NCBI GenBank assembly: GCA_016719535.1
Contig: JADJYX010000033.1
Coordinates: 1-38,604 of the forward strand
Direction of reading: 5' to 3'
From: Rubrivivax sp.
GTDB lineage: Bacteria > Pseudomonadota > Gammaproteobacteria > Burkholderiales > Burkholderiaceae_C
Length of the DNA stretch: 38,604 nucleotides
The notes beneath the pieces were generated by a model. The model searched no databases, was not told where the DNA came from, and saw nothing but the letters and a program-made list of their open reading frames with translations. Positions 7,372 through 16,600 of this stretch are shown one piece after another. Each line of letters starts with the position of its first letter. Position 1 is the stretch's first letter. The translations under genes were made by a program, and so were the position numbers.

Positions 7372-8988
7372 ATGCCGTCCACCCCCGCGCCAACCTGGCG
7401 CCAGCGCATTGCCAGCTGGCTGCTGCAGGCGCCCGCGCCGCGCAGCGGCGTGCGGGCCTATGGCGGCGCGCGGCACTCGCGCACCACCGGCGGCTTCGGC
7501 GGCAGCACCACCAGCGCGGATGCAGAGCTGCACACCAGCTTGCACGTGCTGCGCAACCGCAGCCGTCAGATGGTGCGCGACAGCGCCTATGCCAAGCGCG
7601 CGCGCGACGTCGTCGTCAACAACGTGGTCGGCCCCGGCATCGGCGTGCAGGCGCAGGTGGTCACCACGCGCAACGGCAGCGCCAAGCGCGTCAACGCCGG
7701 CATCGAACAGGCCTGGGCCGACTGGTCACGTGCCGGCCGCTGCCACACCGGTGGCGTGCTGCACTTTGCCGACCTCGAGCGCATGGTCATGCTGCAGGTC
7801 TTCGAGGCGGGCGAGTGCTTTATTCGCCTGCACCGCCAGCGCTTCGGCGATTCCGCCGTGCCGCTGGCGCTGGAGGTGATCGAGCCCGAGCGCCTGGCCG
7901 ACGACTACCACGTGCCCGCGCCCATGCAGGGCGTGGACGTGCGCATGGGCGTGGAGATCGACGGCTACGGCCGCCCGCTGGCCTACTGGGTGCGCGAAGG
8001 CCACCCCGGTGACCTGCGCAACCGCGCTGGCGGTGCGCCCGACCAGCTGGTGCGCGTGCCCGCGGCCGACATGCTGCACGTGCGCCTGGTCGAGCGCTGG
8101 CCGCAGACCCGCGGCGTGCCGTGGCTGCACACCGTGCTGCGCAAGATCGACGACGTCAACGAATACAGCCAGCACGAAATCACCGCCGCGCGTGCCAGCG
8201 CCGCCTATTTCGGCACCATCGAAACGCCCGAGCCAGCCAACGGCCTGCCCGACGCGCAGGAAGACGACGGCAAGCTCGTGATGGACATCGACCCGCTGAC
8301 CATCCAGGAACTGCGGCCCGGCGAGAAGTTCAACTTCCACACCCCCAACCGGCCGAACAGCGCCTTCAGCGAGTTCATGCGCGCCATGCTGCGCGAGATC
8401 GCATCCGGCTCCTGCACCAGCTACGAAAGCCTGAGCCGCGACTACAGCCAGTCCAACTACAGCAGCAGCCGCCTGGCCCTGCTGGACGACCGCGACACCT
8501 GGCGCAGCCTGCAGCAGGCCTTCATTCGCAGCTTCCGTGAGCCGCTGCACCGCCAGTGGCTGCAGGCCGCCGTCATGGCCCGCTCCGTGCCCGGCGTCAG
8601 CGTCGACGAATACGCGCTGCAGCCGGCCAAGTTCGAGGCCGTGCGCTTCAAGCCGCGCGGCTGGAGCTGGGTGGACCCGACCAAGGAAGTCAACGCCTAC
8701 AAGGAAGCCATCAAGGCCGGCCTGACCACGCTCACCGACGTCATCGCCGCCACCGGCGGCGGCGTCGACATCGAGGACGTCATCGAAACCCGCCGCCGCG
8801 AGCTCGACCTGATGGCCGCCGCCGGCATCACCAGCGACGTCACCTTCGTGCCCGAGGCGCCCGCGGGCGACGCGGCCGCGCCGGCCGCCACCGCCGAGCC
8901 GCCCGAGCCCGATGACGACGACGCGGAAGACGACGACGGCGCCACCACCGACGGCGCCCGCGTCGTGCCCATCACGAGGACCGCATGA
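7372..8988 (+). CDS. portal protein, lambda gpB family
   Basis: A 538-aa portal protein that forms the dodecameric DNA entry ring at one capsid vertex. Typical lambda-family blocks are present: ARDVVVNNVVGPGIG (about 73-87), FIRLHRQRF, LEVIEPERL, MLHVRLVERWPQTRGVPWL (the VxRxGQxRGxP-like motif) and SRDYSQSNYSSSRLALL (about 357-373). The C-terminus is acidic (DDDDAEDDDG). ATG at 7372 is preferred over a GTG at 7354 because MPSTPAPTWRQRIASW is the normal N-terminus type. The stop overlaps the next ATG by four bases. Confidence 0.96.
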   Translation: MPSTPAPTWRQRIASWLLQAPAPRSGVRAYGGARHSRTTGGFGGSTTSADAELHTSLHVLRNRSRQMVRDSAYAKRARDVVVNNVVGPGIGVQAQVVTTRNGSAKRVNAGIEQAWADWSRAGRCHTGGVLHFADLERMVMLQVFEAGECFIRLHRQRFGDSAVPLALEVIEPERLADDYHVPAPMQGVDVRMGVEIDGYGRPLAYWVREGHPGDLRNRAGGAPDQLVRVPAADMLHVRLVERWPQTRGVPWLHTVLRKIDDVNEYSQHEITAARASAAYFGTIETPEPANGLPDAQEDDGKLVMDIDPLTIQELRPGEKFNFHTPNRPNSAFSEFMRAMLREIASGSCTSYESLSRDYSQSNYSSSRLALLDDRDTWRSLQQAFIRSFREPLHRQWLQAAVMARSVPGVSVDEYALQPAKFEAVRFKPRGWSWVDPTKEVNAYKEAIKAGLTTLTDVIAATGGGVDIEDVIETRRRELDLMAAAGITSDVTFVPEAPAGDAAAPAATAEPPEPDDDDAEDDDGATTDGARVVPITRTA

Positions 8989-10886
8989 CCGACACCCCCA
9001 GCGACATCAAGATCGGCCGCCTGGCGCGTGACCACGCCGGTGTGCAGATCGTCGTCAAGCGCGACGCCGACACCGGCCCCGTGCGGCTGAGTTTCCCGCT
9101 GTCCAGTGAGGCGCCTGTGGAGCGCTGGTTCGGCACCGAGGTGCTGAGCCACGCCACCAAGGCCGTGCGCATGGACCGCCTGGCAGCCGGCGCCGCGCCG
9201 CTGCTGTTCAACCACGACTGGGGCGACCCCGTCGGCATGATCGACGGCGCGCGCCTGGAAGACGGCCGCCTCGTCGTCGACGCCCACCTCTTCGACACCG
9301 AGCGCGCGCGCGAGGTGGCCAAGATGATCGACGGCGGCCTGCGCAACGTGTCCATCGGGTACGAAATCCTCGAGATGACCGAGGACAGCAAGCGCAACAC
9401 CTACACCGCTACGCAGTGGATGCCCCTGGAGGGCTCCATCGTCACCGTGCCCGCTGACGTCTCCGTCGGCATCGGCCGCCAGGCCGACGACCAGGCCAAG
9501 CCCGTGCGCGTGCTGCGCGCCCAGCCCATTCAGCAACCCGCCGCACCCGCGGCCCCCACAGGAGAAGCCATGTCGGCTGACACCATCGCCACCCCCGCGG
9601 GCGCAAGCGCGGACACCCGCTCGGCCTCGCCCAGCATCACCGTGGTCGCCGACCACAGCAACCGCCCCGACGCCGCCACGCTCGAGCAGCAGCGCCAGCG
9701 CGCCATCCGCAACCTGGCCGCCGGCGCGCAGTGCGACGACCGCTACGTGCAGCACTGGATCACTTCCGGCGCCGCGCTGGAAAAGGTGGCTGACGACATC
9801 CTGGCCATCCAGTCCGAGCGCTCCAAGCCCGGCAACATGCCCACCTTCCTGGACATGTCGGCCAAGGAAGTGCAGCGCTACAGCCTGATGCGCGCGCTGC
9901 GCGCCGCCACGTCAAAGGACTGGACAAAGGCCGGCCTGGAGTTGGAAGCCAATCGCGAGCTCAGCAAGCGCATGTCTCGCCTGCCGCGCGCCGATACGTC
10001 GTTCTTCGTGCCGCTGGACAAGCTGATGCAGGGCCGTCGTGACATGACGGTGGCCGGCGTTTCGGGCTCCAACTACCTCGTGGGCACCGACAACATGGCC
10101 GGGTCGTTCATCGACCTGCTGCGCAACGACTCCGTAACCCTGCGAATGGGCGTGTCGCGCATGGCCGGCCTGGTTGGCAACGTCACCATCCCGCGCATGA
10201 CCGCCGGCGGCACCGCCTACTGGCTGGCCGACGAGTCCACGCAGATCACCGAGAGCCAGCCCACCATCGGCCAGGTGTCGCTGTCGCCCAAGAATGTGGC
10301 GGCGCTGACCGAGCTGTCGCACCAGCTGATGCAGCAGTCGTCGCCCGACGTCGAGCAGCTGGTGCTGTCCAGCATCGCGCGCGACATCGCCCTGGCGGTG
10401 GACGTCGGCGTCATCCGTGGCTCTGGCAACAGCGGCCAGCCGCAGGGCATCGTCGGCACCAACGGCGTGGGCTCCGTCACCGGCGGCAGCCTGGACGCCG
10501 CCGACGTGGTGGAGTTCATGTCCGACGTGGCCGGCAGCAACGCGCTGCGCGACACCTCGGGCTACGTCACCACGCCGGCCGTGGCCGCGCTGCTGATGGT
10601 CCGCCCCGAGCTGCCCAGCACCGGCACCACGCGCCTGTGGACGGGAAACATGCTCAACGGCCAGCTGTTCGGCCACCGCGCCATGGCCACCAACCAGATG
10701 GCTTCGGCCACCATGCTGTTCGGCGACTGGTCCACCGTGATCCTGGCCGAGTGGGGCGTACTCGAGCTGATGGTCAACCCCTTCAGCGACTTCACGCGCG
10801 GCCTCAGCCAGGTGCGCGGCTGGTACACGTGCGACGTGGCCATGCGCTACCCCGGCGCCTTCAGCTACGCGAGCAGCATCACCTGA
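8985..10886 (+). CDS. fused HK97-type prohead protease and major capsid protein
   Basis: A 633-aa fusion. Residues 1-165 are a U35-type prohead protease with the catalytic His in LLFNHDW (about 77) and Ser in NVSIGYEI (about 124). Residues about 195-330 are a scaffold-like delta domain (helical, charged). Residues about 335-633 are an HK97-fold major capsid protein (SNYLVGTDNMAGSFIDLLR near its start, RGSGNSGQPQGI, MRYPGAFSYASS at the end). An ATG at 9570 lies near the domain joint and could start a shorter product. Lambda-type terminase and portal with HK97-type capsid marks a mosaic head module. Confidence 0.93.
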   Translation: MTDTPSDIKIGRLARDHAGVQIVVKRDADTGPVRLSFPLSSEAPVERWFGTEVLSHATKAVRMDRLAAGAAPLLFNHDWGDPVGMIDGARLEDGRLVVDAHLFDTERAREVAKMIDGGLRNVSIGYEILEMTEDSKRNTYTATQWMPLEGSIVTVPADVSVGIGRQADDQAKPVRVLRAQPIQQPAAPAAPTGEAMSADTIATPAGASADTRSASPSITVVADHSNRPDAATLEQQRQRAIRNLAAGAQCDDRYVQHWITSGAALEKVADDILAIQSERSKPGNMPTFLDMSAKEVQRYSLMRALRAATSKDWTKAGLELEANRELSKRMSRLPRADTSFFVPLDKLMQGRRDMTVAGVSGSNYLVGTDNMAGSFIDLLRNDSVTLRMGVSRMAGLVGNVTIPRMTAGGTAYWLADESTQITESQPTIGQVSLSPKNVAALTELSHQLMQQSSPDVEQLVLSSIARDIALAVDVGVIRGSGNSGQPQGIVGTNGVGSVTGGSLDAADVVEFMSDVAGSNALRDTSGYVTTPAVAALLMVRPELPSTGTTRLWTGNMLNGQLFGHRAMATNQMASATMLFGDWSTVILAEWGVLELMVNPFSDFTRGLSQVRGWYTCDVAMRYPGAFSYASSIT

Positions 10887-10903
10887 CCCGGGAGCGCGCA
10901 GCC

Positions 10904-11110
10904 ATGAAAGTGACCGTGCTGCGCGCCTTCCTGCTGAAGGGAGAGCGCGTCGAACCCGGCAAGGTCCTGGACCTTGCCGACCCGCTGGCCAAGGAGCTGA
11001 TGGGCATGGGCAAGGTGGAGGCCGCAGCCTCCGCCAAGCCCAAGCCCGCCGGCCCCATGACCACCAAGACCGCCGGCGCCATCGTCGACGGCGCCAAGAC
11101 GGAGGCCTGA
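10904..11110 (+). CDS. small hypothetical protein (68 aa)
   Basis: A 68-aa protein beginning MKVTVLRAFLLKGERVEPGK, whose first 40 residues resemble the small proteins often found right after the major capsid gene in siphophages (a VxxGxxxDL beta hairpin, then a helix). The C-terminus is Ala/Lys/Thr-rich and probably disordered. A GGGAGCGCGCAGCC stretch supplies the ribosome-binding site. Likely a minor head or completion factor; not recognised further. Confidence 0.6.
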   Translation: MKVTVLRAFLLKGERVEPGKVLDLADPLAKELMGMGKVEAAASAKPKPAGPMTTKTAGAIVDGAKTEA

Positions 11111-11111
11111 C

Positions 11112-11480
11112 ATGCTGGCCAATCAAGCCCAGGCGTGCGAAGTCGTCAACATGCTGCCAGCAGCATCCCGCAGCGCGGGTGCAGCCAACGGCAGCTATGT
11201 GGACCTGTCCAAGTACGAAGGCGACGCCGTCTTCGTGGTCAATACTGGCGCCATCACGGGTAGCGTCATCGTCAAGGTGGAAGACGCCACCGACAGCGGC
11301 GGCACCGGCCTGGCCGATGTGACCGGCGCGGTTACATCGAGCATCAGCTCGGCCAACACCGTGGCCAAGATCATCGTGCCCTGCAGCAAACTGCGTTCGC
11401 ACGTGCGGGTCACGGCCACGGTCACCACCGGACCGGTGCTCGTCGGCGTTTCGCTGATGGCCCACCCCAAGTACGTCTGA
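11112..11480 (+). CDS. hypothetical head protein, putative decoration protein
   Basis: A 122-aa, beta-rich, Thr/Val/Ala-rich protein (YVDLSKYEGDAVFVVNTGA, SVIVKVEDATDSGGTG). Its size and place between the capsid and the head-tail joining gene fit a capsid decoration or stabilising protein. No specific family is recognised; the role is inferred from synteny. Start is one base after the previous stop. Confidence 0.6.
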   Translation: MLANQAQACEVVNMLPAASRSAGAANGSYVDLSKYEGDAVFVVNTGAITGSVIVKVEDATDSGGTGLADVTGAVTSSISSANTVAKIIVPCSKLRSHVRVTATVTTGPVLVGVSLMAHPKYV

Positions 11481-11487
11481 CGGCGCC

Positions 11488-11769
11488 ATGCCCTTCGCCG
11501 AAGACCTTGCCCCCTTCTTCGCCGACTTCGGCGACGCGGGCACGCTCGCCGGGCAGCCGGTGCGCGTGATCTTCGACGTGCCCACCGAGCAGCAGCTCGG
11601 CGGCATGGGGGTGCTGTCTTCGGTGCCGCAGGTGCAGATCGCCACCGCCAGCGTGCCCAGCGGCGTGGAGGGCGCCACGCTCGTCATCCCGCAGGGCACC
11701 TACACCGTGCGGGAACATGTCGCCGACGGCACGGGGCTGAGCCTGCTGATGCTGCGGGGTTCCGCATGA
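11488..11769 (+). CDS. head-tail joining protein, gpFII-like
   Basis: A 93-aa protein with the gpFII (phage attachment) pattern: MPFAEDLAPFFADFG, then LAGQPVRVIFDVP, and an end made of beta strands (GTYTVREHVADGTGLSLLML). gpFII (117 aa in lambda) caps the portal-gpW complex and gives the surface to which the tail docks. Its stop overlaps the next ATG by four bases. Confidence 0.75.
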   Translation: MPFAEDLAPFFADFGDAGTLAGQPVRVIFDVPTEQQLGGMGVLSSVPQVQIATASVPSGVEGATLVIPQGTYTVREHVADGTGLSLLMLRGSA

Positions 11770-12206
11770 GCGCCTTCCTCGGCCTCACCGACGCCGTGCG
11801 CGACGCCCTGCTGGCCAACCCTGCGCTGGCCGGCGGCAACGTGCAGCGCGGCCGCGGCGTGCCGCTGCCGGCGGGCAGCAGCCAGGGCATCGACGTCAGC
11901 ATCGCCAGCAGCCGCGCGCAGCCGCTGGGCTTGGCGCACGGCTCCGTGCAATGGGAGTCCGTCGTCATCGTCACCTGCAAAGCGCGCGCCAGTGCCGCCA
12001 CCGATGCCGAGGCAGCCATCGACCCGCTGCTTGTCGCCGCCTGGCAGCGCCTGCTGGCCATGACGGTGCCGGAGGGCGTTTCGGGCATGGTGCTCGACCC
12101 CGCCATCCAGTGGGACATCGAAGAGGCCGACCAGCCGGTCGCCGCCGCGTCGCTGGCCCTGCGCATCACCCATATCACCAACACCGCCGCCCTGGCGGCA
12201 TCTTGA
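11766..12206 (+). CDS. tail terminator / completion protein, gpU-like position
   Basis: A 146-aa alpha/beta protein (FLGLTDAVRDALLANPALAG, QWESVVIVTCKAR, ALRITHITNTAAL). Strand order, length and position between gpFII and the tail tube fit the tail terminator / minor tail group (lambda Z-U region). It would end tail-tube polymerisation and join the tail to the head. Family assignment is mainly by synteny. Confidence 0.65.
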   Translation: MSAFLGLTDAVRDALLANPALAGGNVQRGRGVPLPAGSSQGIDVSIASSRAQPLGLAHGSVQWESVVIVTCKARASAATDAEAAIDPLLVAAWQRLLAMTVPEGVSGMVLDPAIQWDIEEADQPVAAASLALRITHITNTAALAAS

Positions 12207-12216
12207 GGACCATGCC

Positions 12217-12867
12217 ATGGCCTTTTACTTCCCCGAGGGTTCGCTCCTCCAATTCAGCACCACCTTGGCCTCGTCGGTCACGGTTTCGGCGGCCACCAAC
12301 GCCAACCCCTGCGTGGTGACGACCAGCGCCGCGCACGGCTACAGCACCGGCGACGAGCTGCTGTTCGAAACGGGCTGGAGCGACGTCAACGAGACCATCT
12401 TCAAGTTCACCAACGCCACCGCCACCACGGGCAGCCTGCAGGAATTCGACTCCTCGAATACCTCGTTCTACCCAACGGGTTCCGGCACCGGCACGTTGAA
12501 GAAAATCAGCAGCTGGACCACGGTTCCGCAACTGCTGGACATCAGCACGGACGGCGGCGACCCGCGCTTCACGCCGATCGAACTGCTGGCCAACCGCAAC
12601 AGCCTGCAGGTGGCCACGGGCTTCAACGCCACGTCGATCAACTTCACGCTGGCCGACGACCCCACCAACGCCACCATCAAGGAGATGGTGCGCATCAGCC
12701 GCACGCTGTCAAAGGTGGCGCTGAAGGTGCTGGTCAGCGGCTCGGCGCCCATGTACGGCTACGGCTACCTGTCGATCAGCGAGCTGCCGCAGATGGCGCG
12801 CAACCAGGTCAACCGCCTGGCCGGCGTGGTGACGCTGGGCGGCCGCCCCACGCGCTACGGCTCTTGA
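12217..12867 (+). CDS. major tail tube protein
   Basis: A 216-aa protein starting MAFYFPEGSLLQFS. It shows the alternating strand pattern of tail tube proteins and a TNANPCVVTTSAAHGYSTGDEL segment typical of gpV-like tube proteins of high-GC phages. It lies directly before the G/GT chaperone pair, the invariable place of the tube gene. A second ATG at 12212 is out of frame. It forms stacked hexamers around the tape measure. Confidence 0.85.
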   Translation: MAFYFPEGSLLQFSTTLASSVTVSAATNANPCVVTTSAAHGYSTGDELLFETGWSDVNETIFKFTNATATTGSLQEFDSSNTSFYPTGSGTGTLKKISSWTTVPQLLDISTDGGDPRFTPIELLANRNSLQVATGFNATSINFTLADDPTNATIKEMVRISRTLSKVALKVLVSGSAPMYGYGYLSISELPQMARNQVNRLAGVVTLGGRPTRYGS

Positions 12868-12881
12868 CACGGTTTCGCGCG

Positions 12882-12909
12882 GCACCGGGTAGCCCCCGGG
12901 CTGCGGTGC
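12882..12909 (+). other. hairpin in gap after tail tube gene
   Basis: GCACCG at 12882-12887 pairs with CGGTGC at 12904-12909, with a second inner stem (AGCC/GGCT). No T-run follows, so it is not a standard terminator. The gap 12868-12970 has no gene. The hairpin may slow decay or adjust the ratio of tube to chaperone mRNA, by inference. Confidence 0.4.
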
Positions 12910-12970
12910 GTGCCCGAGCCGCAGCACGCCGCGCGAATTCATCACCCGGGCAGCAAGGCAGTGGGCACGC

Positions 12971-13306
12971 ATGGCCATCAAGATCATCATCAGCGACCGC
13001 GTCACCTTCAAGGTGGCCGGCACCTACACCGACGACCTGGGCGCCGCCCAGGCCTTCGACTTCACCCTGGTGGCGCAGCGCCTCACGCAGGACGAGCTGA
13101 AGGCCCGCACCGCCGACGGCGCAGGCAGCATCCTCGACTTCCTGCAGTCCGTCGTGCAGGACTGGAAAGGCGTCATGGACGGTGACGGCAAGCCCGTGGC
13201 CTACAGCGCTGAAGCCCTGCGCACCCTGTGCAACAACGTGCCCGGCGCGGCGCTGCTCGCCTTCAACGCCTACTTCGAGCACGTGGGCGCCAAGGCAAAA
13301 AACTAG
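12971..13306 (+). CDS. tail assembly chaperone G
   Basis: A 111-aa protein (AIKIIISDRVTFKVAGTYTDD, then LTQDELKARTADG), matching the usual lambda-gpG-type chaperone of high-GC phages. It coats the tape measure during tail assembly and recruits tube subunits. Translation ends at TAG 13304-13306, immediately after a canonical slippery heptamer, giving a longer GT product by frameshifting. Confidence 0.85.
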   Translation: MAIKIIISDRVTFKVAGTYTDDLGAAQAFDFTLVAQRLTQDELKARTADGAGSILDFLQSVVQDWKGVMDGDGKPVAYSAEALRTLCNNVPGAALLAFNAYFEHVGAKAKN

Positions 13307-13647
13307 CGCAGGCGGCGCGGCAGGCCTTCGAGCATGGTGACGACGACGACCCCACCCCCGGCCGCCTGCTCGGCGCCGCGCTGCCGCCCGTCGAGGTGTA
13401 CCTCTGGCCCGAAAACGTGCCCGCCTGGCACTGCTGGGGTGACCTGCAGACGCAGTGGCGCAGCGGCATGGCCGGCGCCACGGGCCTGGACTACACCGCC
13501 GTGCGCGCCTACTTCGACGAGGTGGGCCTGCAGGGCGACGAGCGGCGCGACGTCTTCGCCTGCATCCGCGAGGCCGAGCGCGCCGTGCTGCAGGCCATGG
13601 CCGCGCGCCGCGAGCGTGACCGCGACCGCGCCGCGCGCGGCGGCTGA
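12971..13647 (+). CDS. tail assembly chaperone GT (-1 frameshift product)
   Basis: Frameshifting by -1 at 13297-13303 joins G to a second frame that begins KKLAQAARQAFEHGDDDD and ends at 13647, giving about 225 aa. The T part carries PPVEVYLWPENVPAW and a charged Arg-rich C-terminus, typical of the second chaperone reading frame. No independent start with a ribosome-binding site is visible for T. Lambda makes gpG and gpGT in a fixed ratio by the same mechanism. Confidence 0.85.
13297..13303 (+). promoter_or_regulatory. -1 ribosomal frameshift slippery site A AAA AAC
   Basis: The zero-frame codons are GCA AAA AAC TAG, so the heptamer A-AAA-AAC sits in exactly the phase needed for tandem -1 slippage and directly precedes the zero-frame stop. 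After slippage the reading continues AAA AAA CTA GCG into the T frame. GC-rich sequence follows and could form a stimulatory structure. Confidence 0.9.
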
Positions 13648-13662
13648 CCGGGGGGCCTGCTG

Positions 13663-16600
13663 ATGGCCGGCAGCACCGAGATCGGCGTCCGCATCACGCT
13701 GGAGGGCGCGCAGCAAACGCAGCAGGGCCTGCAGCAGACGGCCGCGGGGGCCGAGCGCCTGGGCGCGTCGCTGGGCAAGCTGGGGCCCGGCAGCGCGCAG
13801 GCGGCCGGCAACCTCAACCTGGTGGGCATCAGCGCCGGCCAGGCCAGCAACGCCATGCGCCTGCTGCCGGCGCAGATCACCGACATCGTCACCGGCCTGG
13901 CCAGCGGCCAGGCGCCGCTGACGGTGCTGATCCAGCAGGGCGGCCAGCTGCGTGACAGTTTCGGCAGCGTGGGCAACGTCTTCAAGGCGCTGTCGACGGT
14001 GATCACGCCCACGTCGCTGGCGGTGGGCGCGCTGGCCGGCACCGTGGGCGCGCTGGTGTACGGCATCAAGGGCGGGCAGTCCGAATTCGACGCCTACAGC
14101 CGCGCGCTGGTGCTCACCGGCAACGCGGCCGGCACCACCGCCGGGCAGCTCAGCGACCTGGCCGCGGCCGTGGGCGGGGCCGTGGGTGGCCAGGGCAAGG
14201 CGGCCGCCGCGCTGGCGCAGCTGGCCGCCGCCGGTGTGCAGCTCGGCGTGGGCATTGACAAGGCGGCCGAGGCCGCCATCCGCCTGGAGCGCGTGGGCGG
14301 CCCCGCCGTGGCGCAGACGGTCAAGGCCTTCGCCGACCTGGCCAAGGACCCGCTGGCCGCCAGCATCAAGCTCAACGAGCAGACCAACTTCCTGACCGAG
14401 AGCACCTACCGGCAGATCAAGGCGCTGGCCGAGCAGGGCAAGACGGCCGCGGCGGCTGCGGTGGCCAGCGAGGCCTTCTACCGCAGCGGGGTGGAGCGAT
14501 CGGCGCAGCTTGAACAGCAGCTCGGCAGCATCGAGCGCGGGTGGCTGGCCATCAAGGATGCCATTGAGGGCGCCAAGAATGCGCTGTTGTCCATTGGTCG
14601 GCCGGAATCCACGCAAGCCAGCATTGACGATCTGCAGGCCAACATTGCGCGTATCTATCGCCTCCGAGAAGACCCAACCTACAAGCCAGACGCAGCCAGC
14701 AAGCGCAACCTTGCCCGCCTAGAGGCCGAGCTGGATGGGCTGCTGCGCTTGCGTGACGCCGAAGCCAAGCTCGGTGCGCAGCAAGCAATCAACGCCAGGC
14801 AGACCAAGGAAACCATTGGCGCCGACAAGGACCGCGCCAAGGGCCTGCGCGAGGCCGAGGCCGAAGCCCGCAAGACCGCCGCCGTGCTGGCCGATCTCAA
14901 CGGCCTCAACGCCGACTACGCCGAAGACCTGCAGCGCCTGCAGCGCCTGCGCGCCAATGGCACGCTGACGGAGGAGCGCTACGTCGCCGCCGTCACCAAG
15001 CTGATCGAGAAGCAGCCCTTCGCGCGCCAGCTCGCGCAGCAGACGGCGCAGGCCGAGCGCGAGCGTGCCCAGGCGCTCGACCAGGGCGCGCGCGCGCAGG
15101 CGCGCTACCTGCAGGGGCTCGACCAATCCATCGCCGGGGCCGACAAGCAACTGGCCAGCATCCGCGAGGAGATCGTCCTCGTCACCGAAGGCGAAAGCGC
15201 CCGCGAGCGCCTCATCCAGGCCCGCCTGGACGACGCCGCCGCGCAGGCCGCGCAGAACCTGCAGGCGGCCGAGGCGCGCGGCGTGGGCGAGGAGGAATAC
15301 CAACGGCTCAGCCTGCTGGCCGACAAGCTGTCCGAGGTGGCCGCCCTGCGGCGCGACCTGGCCAGCGCCACCGCGGCCAAGGATGCCCGAGAGGCCAACG
15401 AAAAGACCGCCCGCGATGCGGCCAAGGAATGGCAGGGCGTGGCCGACGACATCCGCCAAGGGCTGACCGATGCCTTCCGCCGCGCCTTCGAGTCGGGCGA
15501 GGACTTCGGCACCGCATTCGCCAAGACCATCGGCAACGAGCTGAAGGCGCGCCTGGCGTCGGCCATCGCGTCGTCGCTGTCGAGTCAGATCATCGGCGCG
15601 CTGCTGGGGCAGGCCGTCACCGGCGCCGCGGGCGCGGCCGGCGGCGGTGGCAACAACTGGATGCAGGGCGCCAGCACGCTCAGCAGCCTGTACAACCTGC
15701 AAAGCGGTGGCGGGTTGTACGGCAGCGTGCTCAACAGCACGCTGGTCAACGGTGCGCTGACCAGCAATGCCGCCTATGGCGCGGCCATAGGCACCACCAA
15801 CATCGGCGCCGGCAGCCAGGCCGCCATGCTGGCCGCACAGACGGGCGAATTCGGCGCTGCCGGCACGCTGGCCACCAGCCAGGCGGCCGCGGGTGCTGGG
15901 TCAGGGGCATCCTCCTGGGCGGCCTCGGCAGGATGGTGGGCCGCGCTGGCCGCGGCGGCGGCGTACTTCAGCAACAAGGACTACGACGCAGGCTTCAGGG
16001 GCGCGCAAACGCGCGATGCCATCGACAAGTACGGCCCCGGCATCAGCCCGGCCGGCGGCGCCGAGACCTACGTCGGCGACCTGTTCCGCAGCCTGGGCAT
16101 GAGCGACCGCCTGGCCGAGGTGCTGAGCGGCAGCACCGTCACTGCGCGCATTTTCGGCCGCGCCGCGCCGCGCGTCACCGCTGCCGGCGTCAGCGGCTCG
16201 CTGTCCGGGGGCGACTTCTCGGGCAACCAGTTTGCCGACGTGCTGGAAAAGGGCGGATGGTTCCGATCCAGCAGGCGCTACACGCAGACCTCCGAGCTGT
16301 CGAGCGAGATCGACCGTTTCTTCGACACTGCCGCGGCCGCCATCTTCAACAAGGCCAAGGACTACGGCGCCGCGCTGGGCCTGCCGGTTGACCAGTTGTC
16401 GCAGGTCACGCAGTCGGTGCGCATTGAGCTCACCGACGACGCCGAGAAAAACGAGGCGGCCATCGGCGAGGCGCTGGCCGGCTACGGCGACGAACTGGTC
16501 AAGGGCTACGCCGATGCGCTGAAGCCGCTGACCATTTACGGTGAGACCACCGTGCAGACGATCGAGCGCGTGGGCGGTGCGATCGCCGGTGTCAACGATG

